From Thalassiosira profunda (taxonomy: Eukaryota; Bacillariophyta; Thalassiosirophyceae; Thalassiosirales; Thalassiosiraceae): a stretch of 10,677 nucleotides of DNA. The notes beneath the pieces are model-generated. The model had not been told where the DNA came from and did not search any database. It saw nothing but the letters and a program-made list of their open reading frames with translations. The first letter of the stretch is position 1. Every line of letters begins with the position of its first letter. Below, in pieces: positions 7,286 through 10,677 of the stretch. The stretch spans positions 1 through 10,677 of the forward strand of contig JALLAP010000825.1 in the NCBI GenBank assembly GCA_036939355.1. The letters run 5' to 3'. A program made the position numbers and the translations under genes.

Positions 7286-7411
7286 TTTGAGAATCTATTG
7301 GTCTGGGGCGCTGGCTACGTACATACTTACGTAAAAGTAGATAAACGGCACCTCGGGACAGGCGCGCGCCACAACCACACACCACACAGCACCTCGCGCC
7401 ACGCCGCCGCC
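7286..7411. promoter_or_regulatory. Bidirectional promoter between UBR-2OG-YecM and DUF1365 genes
   Basis: Only 126 bp separate the two divergent start codons, so both promoters must sit here unless they extend into coding DNA. At 7316-7333 two TACGTA palindromes flank a 6-nt spacer (TACGTA-CATACT-TACGTA), 31 bp from the minus-strand start codon and 78 bp from the plus-strand one. The element's symmetry suits a dimeric ACGT-binding factor such as a bZIP, and it could serve both genes. A similar site lies at 2214-2231. Confidence 0.55.
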
Positions 7412-8707
7412 ATGCTGTCCTCCCTCGCATGGCTCCTCGCGGCCGCCGTCGCCCTCCTGGCGGCCGCCCTCGTCGTCCTACTGCCCGCCTACGCGATCTT
7501 CCTCGCGATCATCACCACCCTCCGCGCGCGATGGCGGCAACCAACCTCCGATGGCTCTCCCTGGGAAAACACGACGTCGTCCCTCTTCCAGGGCCGGGTC
7601 TTCCACGTGCGGCACCGGCCGGCGGTCCACGCGTTCCAATATCCCCTCTTCTTTGCGGTGGTGGATCTGGACGAGGCATCCGGGCTGTTCGGGGTGGAGC
7701 CGACCAAGCGCGGGGCGCTGTGGCCGCTGTCGACGCTGATGGCGCTGCGGGACGCCGACCACCTGAAGAACGGGGAGGGGCTGCCGCGCGATGCCGGAGC
7801 GGGGAAGAAAGGGTGCAATGAAATATCGCTGCGGGAGAGAATAGTGAATTTGGTGCACGAGCGGACCGAGGGCACGGTGGACCTGCACTCGGAGGGAAGA
7901 CGAAGAAGAATACATCTTGTCACGCACCTGATGTATTACGGGTACTGCTTCAACCCGGTCAGCTTCTACTTCATCCTCAGACCCAAAGCAAACAGAAATG
8001 ACAATGCAACAAACGATACGGAAGAGGAGGAGGGGGAAATAGACGCCATCGTCGTGGAAATCTCCAACACGCCCTGGAACGAAATGTCGGTTTACGTGCT
8101 GCATCCCCAAAGCGTCGACATGGCCGAATGCGACGTCTATCCCCGCTCGGACCCGGCCTCGTCGGACAACATGGATGCAACGACCCATCGGTACCAATGG
8201 AACAAGAATTTCCACGTCAGCCCCTTCATGACGATGGACCACACCTACGATTGGACGTTCCAGTGGAGCCGGGATCGGATCAAAGCGCAGATCAAGCTGA
8301 TCCGGAGGAAAGAGTCTCCTTCCGGCAATGGAGGTGATAATGCAACAACTAGCAACGATGCAACAACCAGCAGCGAAGCGGACGACAGAGAGGCCGGCGC
8401 GCTCTACTTCACCGGGGGCTTCGACATCCGACGGCACATCCGACCCACTGCAACGTACCCCCTCCAACTGGCGCGGGTCATCGCCCGCTATCCCATCTAC
8501 TGCCTCGTCATCCAGCTGTGGATCCACTACGAGGCATTGCGATTGCTGATCAAGGGGGTGGCGTTCGTGCCCCACCCGGAGGGGAGCGAGAGCGGCGCGA
8601 GCCGGGCGATTGCTGCGGTGATGGCGCCGGTGTTTACGATGATGGACGTCGCGGAGGCGTGGTGGGGCCGGTGGAAAGGCCGAGGGAAGAAGGGCAAGGC
8701 TGCGTGA
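7412..8707 (+). CDS. DUF1365 family protein, N-terminally membrane-anchored
   Basis: 431 residues. Residues about 5-36 are a long hydrophobic segment (signal anchor). The remainder follows DUF1365: G-R-V-F-H-x-R (61-67), A-F-Q-Y-P-L-F (74-80), D-L-D-E (85-88), M-Y-Y-G-Y-C-F-N-P-V-S-F-Y-F (174-187), N-T-P-W-N-E (219-224), K-N-F-H-V-S-P-F-M (275-283) and a C-terminal I-H-Y-E-A-L-R-L-L-I-K-G-V (381-393) followed by P-H-P. Two low-complexity inserts (about 191-210 and 310-330; N/T/D/E-rich, coded by TGCAAC-like repeats) interrupt it. The biochemical role of DUF1365 is not established; bacterial members often neighbour cyclopropane-fatty-acid-synthase-like methyltransferases and flavin amine oxidase-like genes, hinting at fatty-acid modification, but no such partner lies here. 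The start at 7412 (context GCCGCC) opens directly on the hydrophobic segment; the frame extends upstream to 7238 but would overlap gene 4. Confidence 0.85.
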   Translation: MLSSLAWLLAAAVALLAAALVVLLPAYAIFLAIITTLRARWRQPTSDGSPWENTTSSLFQGRVFHVRHRPAVHAFQYPLFFAVVDLDEASGLFGVEPTKRGALWPLSTLMALRDADHLKNGEGLPRDAGAGKKGCNEISLRERIVNLVHERTEGTVDLHSEGRRRRIHLVTHLMYYGYCFNPVSFYFILRPKANRNDNATNDTEEEEGEIDAIVVEISNTPWNEMSVYVLHPQSVDMAECDVYPRSDPASSDNMDATTHRYQWNKNFHVSPFMTMDHTYDWTFQWSRDRIKAQIKLIRRKESPSGNGGDNATTSNDATTSSEADDREAGALYFTGGFDIRRHIRPTATYPLQLARVIARYPIYCLVIQLWIHYEALRLLIKGVAFVPHPEGSESGASRAIAAVMAPVFTMMDVAEAWWGRWKGRGKKGKAA

Positions 8708-8776
8708 AAGGGAAGGACAGAAACGCAGTCACGTCAGTTCACGGCGTCATGAGTTGACTCTGCAACATGCAACACT

Positions 8777-8807
8777 GCGTCGGCCGGCCTGCAGCACCGG
8801 CCGGCGT
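8777..8807 (+). other. GC-rich 3' UTR hairpin
   Basis: A 7-bp perfect stem (CGGCCGG at 8781-8787 with CCGGCCG at 8797-8803), extended by GCGT/GCGT pairing with two wobbles, closes a 9-nt loop. It starts 70 nt after the DUF1365 stop and is followed by a pyrimidine-rich run (8807-8825). A role in 3' end formation or mRNA stability is inference only. Confidence 0.45.
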
Positions 8808-8891
8808 CTTCTCTTCTATTTTTCTGCTCAAAAGTATTTAGGCCAGCTGAATACTAACAAATTTTGCACCAAAGATCAATAAGCCTTTGCA

Positions 8892-9101
8892 CACTGTATT
8901 TGTACAGTGGACCTTGACGAAGCCCCCCTGGGACAACATTTTGGCTAGCCTGAGCTCGGGGGGTGGGACAACTCAAAGCTTCCCCATACTTGTTCCACTG
9001 TAGAGAACCCAGGGTGGGACAACTCTTCAGCTAGGCTGAGATGTCCCGGGGTGGGACAAGCGAGCGGGGGGTGGGACACTTCGTCAAAGGTTAGATACAA
9101 A
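8892..9101. repeat. Foldback block with TGGGACA repeats
   Basis: Outer arms pair: 8912-8922 (CCTTGACGAAG) is the reverse complement of 9079-9090 with one bulged base, and TTTGTA at 8899-8904 pairs with TACAAA at 9096-9101. Between them are five TGGGACA copies (8929, 8964, 9015, 9052, 9072), four preceded by GGG or more. A GCTAG-S-CTGAG motif at 8944-8954 and 9030-9040 shows a partly duplicated larger unit. Local hairpins: CACTGTA/TACAGTG with TTTG loop (8892-8909) and TGTCCC/GGGACA (9042-9058). It could be a MITE-like element, a structured RNA or a regulatory cluster. I see no clear target-site duplication and no coding capacity. Confidence 0.6.
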
Positions 9102-9378
9102 CTGTAGGGGTAGACTATCGTATCAGGGGAAAATTCTCAGAATAAAAAATTGGGTGACGTCTCACTTCCGCTTCTTCCAGTCTCGGCGTCGTGCACCCTC
9201 GGCCTCGCCGCCTCCAAGCGCTACCAGACGGCCTGGCCGCCCGAGGCAATCAAAGCTTTTGTCGTGCTGGCCTCCATCTGCATCACGACTGCTGAGAGGA
9301 GCTGGCGTTGTCGCTTGTCGCCTGACTTCAGTTTTGTCGCGGGGACGCACATCGATCAACCCCTGCCAATTGCCAATC

Positions 9379-10677
9379 ATGTCGCCGCGCGGCGACAATA
9401 TTGAGCCTTCATCGGAAGATGGCATCATCGAGAACCTCTCCGCCCTCGGCATCAACGAGGCCGGCGAGACGCACCCAGCGAACGAGGAGGCAGCGGAAGT
9501 GCTCTCCCTCTCATCAGCGACGTCCGCCACCTCCGTCGCCTCGGCACTATCTGATGGCGCGCCCCGCCCCCGCAGCCAATCGCTCGGCATGCCGGCGCGG
9601 CCGAGCAGCACCCCCCGCCTCCGCCCGCGGTCCAATCCCAGAACGCGAACGCCCATGCGGCGTCCCAGTCCGCTGCTGGTGACGGGCGGGTCGGACGCAC
9701 GTGATGTGGACGCATCAAACTTAAATGAGGGTCGTGCTGCAAATAATGAGAGTGAGAACGAGGGCAGTCGAGGCGGAGACGAGTCGATTCGGAACATTTT
9801 CAACACGAGGCGGCAGCGGAGTCAGAGCATTCCCGAGGAGAGGGAGGAGGAAGGCGACGAAGCGGAGCCTACTGGTGGAGATGGTGCCGCAAACGATGCG
9901 CACCGTTCTGCGGACGACCCAAACGCGGAAGATGGAGCGAGCGCGGCTCCGGCCCCTTCGGCCCCGCGGGCGGCGGGACACCTGTTCGCCCGGGCGGCCA
10001 CAACCAACGCCTCCGCCAGAAACAACCGATCGACCAATCCCACCCGCTCGCGCGCGGGATATCCTGGGTTATCGGACAAGCAACGTCCCTCCCACCGCAA
10101 ACTGCGCCGGTGGAACAACGACAGATTCGTGGGAACGGCGTCCGAGCAGCTCCACGTGCAGCTCGAGGGAGAGTCCAGCGCAGCCGACCTGAACTGGCGG
10201 GAGCACTACATGCCCAACTATCCGCAGCGGCACCGGTCGGAGTTTGCGCGGCTTTCAGTTGACGAGACGACGGCGGGGAAGGGCGTGCGGGATCGGTTCC
10301 TTAGGGGGGAGGTTTCACACCGGGGCGAGGAGAGGGGCGAGGATGCAACGAGGGACATGGAACAAAGCGTGGCGGCCACGTTTCGGAAGAAGGGAATATT
10401 TCTGAATAAGATGGCAGGGGGGAGCGAGGAAAGCATCCATGATGAGATTGGGACGAAGCTGTACCGAAAGCTCTCGCCTAGGATTAAGTCGGTGGTCTCG
10501 CGCTCGCGTGCCCTGGAGAGCAATGGGAGTTCGTCGGCCGGCGAAGTCATTGCAGCGTTCGAGAGCTACCTCGTGTCGCTGGCCCTGGTCGGATCGAAGA
10601 AGGATGTGACTTCGTTCGGGTTCCCACCACTTCATCCTCAGGGCGTGTACGATGTCTTGGACGACGTCCTATCGAGG
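9379..10677 (+). CDS. Partial CDS, large disordered protein of unknown function
   Basis: Open for 433 codons from the first in-frame ATG (context CCAATC) to the window edge with no stop; the 3' end is outside. Residues 1-230 are low complexity: Ser/Ala-rich, then a basic R/P/S region (62-98) and acidic stretches (120-190). R-S-Q-S-I-P at 147-152 fits the mode-1 14-3-3 motif R-S-x-S-x-P, and R-S-Q-S-L at 65-69 resembles it. A more conserved-looking part begins near 238: H-R-K-L-R-R-W-N-N-D-R-F-V-G (239-252), W-R-E-H-Y-M-P-N-Y-P (273-282), H-R-S-E-F-A-R-L (285-292), and a possibly globular end with A-A-F-E-S-Y-L (392-398). K-L-R-R-W-N-N-D-R-F slightly recalls the N-terminal region found with some R3H-domain proteins, but no R3H motif is inside the window, so this is only a weak hypothesis. 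No signal peptide or membrane segment. Confidence 0.7.
   Translation, partial: MSPRGDNIEPSSEDGIIENLSALGINEAGETHPANEEAAEVLSLSSATSATSVASALSDGAPRPRSQSLGMPARPSSTPRLRPRSNPRTRTPMRRPSPLLVTGGSDARDVDASNLNEGRAANNESENEGSRGGDESIRNIFNTRRQRSQSIPEEREEEGDEAEPTGGDGAANDAHRSADDPNAEDGASAAPAPSAPRAAGHLFARAATTNASARNNRSTNPTRSRAGYPGLSDKQRPSHRKLRRWNNDRFVGTASEQLHVQLEGESSAADLNWREHYMPNYPQRHRSEFARLSVDETTAGKGVRDRFLRGEVSHRGEERGEDATRDMEQSVAATFRKKGIFLNKMAGGSEESIHDEIGTKLYRKLSPRIKSVVSRSRALESNGSSSAGEVIAAFESYLVSLALVGSKKDVTSFGFPPLHPQGVYDVLDDVLSR

Larger units (their letters stand above)
8708..9378. other. Intergenic region after DUF1365 gene, with structured repeats
   Basis: 671 bp between two same-strand genes. It contains a GC-rich hairpin (8777-8807) in the likely 3' UTR of the DUF1365 gene, a foldback block with TGGGACA repeats (8892-9101), and an unremarkable 9113-9378 segment that is probably promoter or 5' leader of the last gene. 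In the frame of that gene there is no stop from 9004 to 9378, but also no ATG before 9379. Confidence 0.55.

Noticed and set aside
7238..7411. 58-residue upstream extension of the DUF1365 frame
   Set aside because: It overlaps the first codons of the divergent gene, includes the promoter element and lacks an ATG-led signal; the ATG at 7412 begins the hydrophobic anchor.
7478..8575. 365-residue minus-strand open frame opposite the DUF1365 gene
   Set aside because: No recognisable motifs, while the plus strand carries clear DUF1365 landmarks throughout.
9162..9806. 214-residue minus-strand open frame at the start of the last gene
   Set aside because: Low-complexity Ser/Arg/Ala translation; the plus strand stays open for 1299 bases to the window edge with a proper ATG and better coding character.

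Overview
The window looks like nuclear DNA of a photosynthetic stramenopile, most probably a diatom. Three things point there. The first gene has a signal peptide ending in a D-A/F-A-V-K-P motif, close to the ASAFAP motif that routes proteins into red-algal-derived complex plastids. A small basic protein carries the V-S-F / W-Y-T / R-G-L-E pattern that I recall from uncharacterised diatom families. Genes are compact, mostly intronless and GC-rich, and the one clear intron is 84 nt. No bacterial operon features, tRNA, rRNA or CRISPR array are visible.

Layout. (1) 9-545 (-): plastid-targeted AhpD/CMD-like protein. (2) 1197-1778 (+): small basic, probably nuclear, diatom-type protein with an RVSF motif. 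(3) 2450-4856 (+): secreted multidomain carbohydrate-active protein with an LPMO-like N-terminal domain, a Cys-rich module, a GH16 glucanase domain, a Pro/Thr linker and two more Cys-rich modules. It has one clear intron, and a reading-frame switch near 3116-3214 that is either a second intron or a one-base indel. (4) 4895-7285 (-): a 796-residue protein joining a UBR-box zinc finger, a 2-oxoglutarate/Fe(II) dioxygenase-like domain and a YecM-like VOC domain. It converges on gene 3 with only 38 bp between stop codons. (5) 7412-8707 (+): membrane-anchored DUF1365 protein, divergent from gene 4 across a 126-bp promoter region. (6) 9379 to the window edge (+): 5' part of a disordered, basic/acidic protein, open for 433 codons and running off the end.

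Non-coding structure. The gene 4/5 promoter holds two TACGTA palindromes separated by 6 nt. A 17/18 match to part of this element lies about 220 bp upstream of gene 3. Downstream of gene 5 are a GC-rich hairpin (8777-8807) and a foldback block (8892-9101) with five TGGGACA copies inside inverted arms.

Nothing suggests these six genes form one pathway; they look like ordinary closely packed eukaryotic neighbours. The strongest candidates for new biology are the two domain fusions (LPMO-GH16 and UBR-2OG-YecM) and the foldback repeat block.
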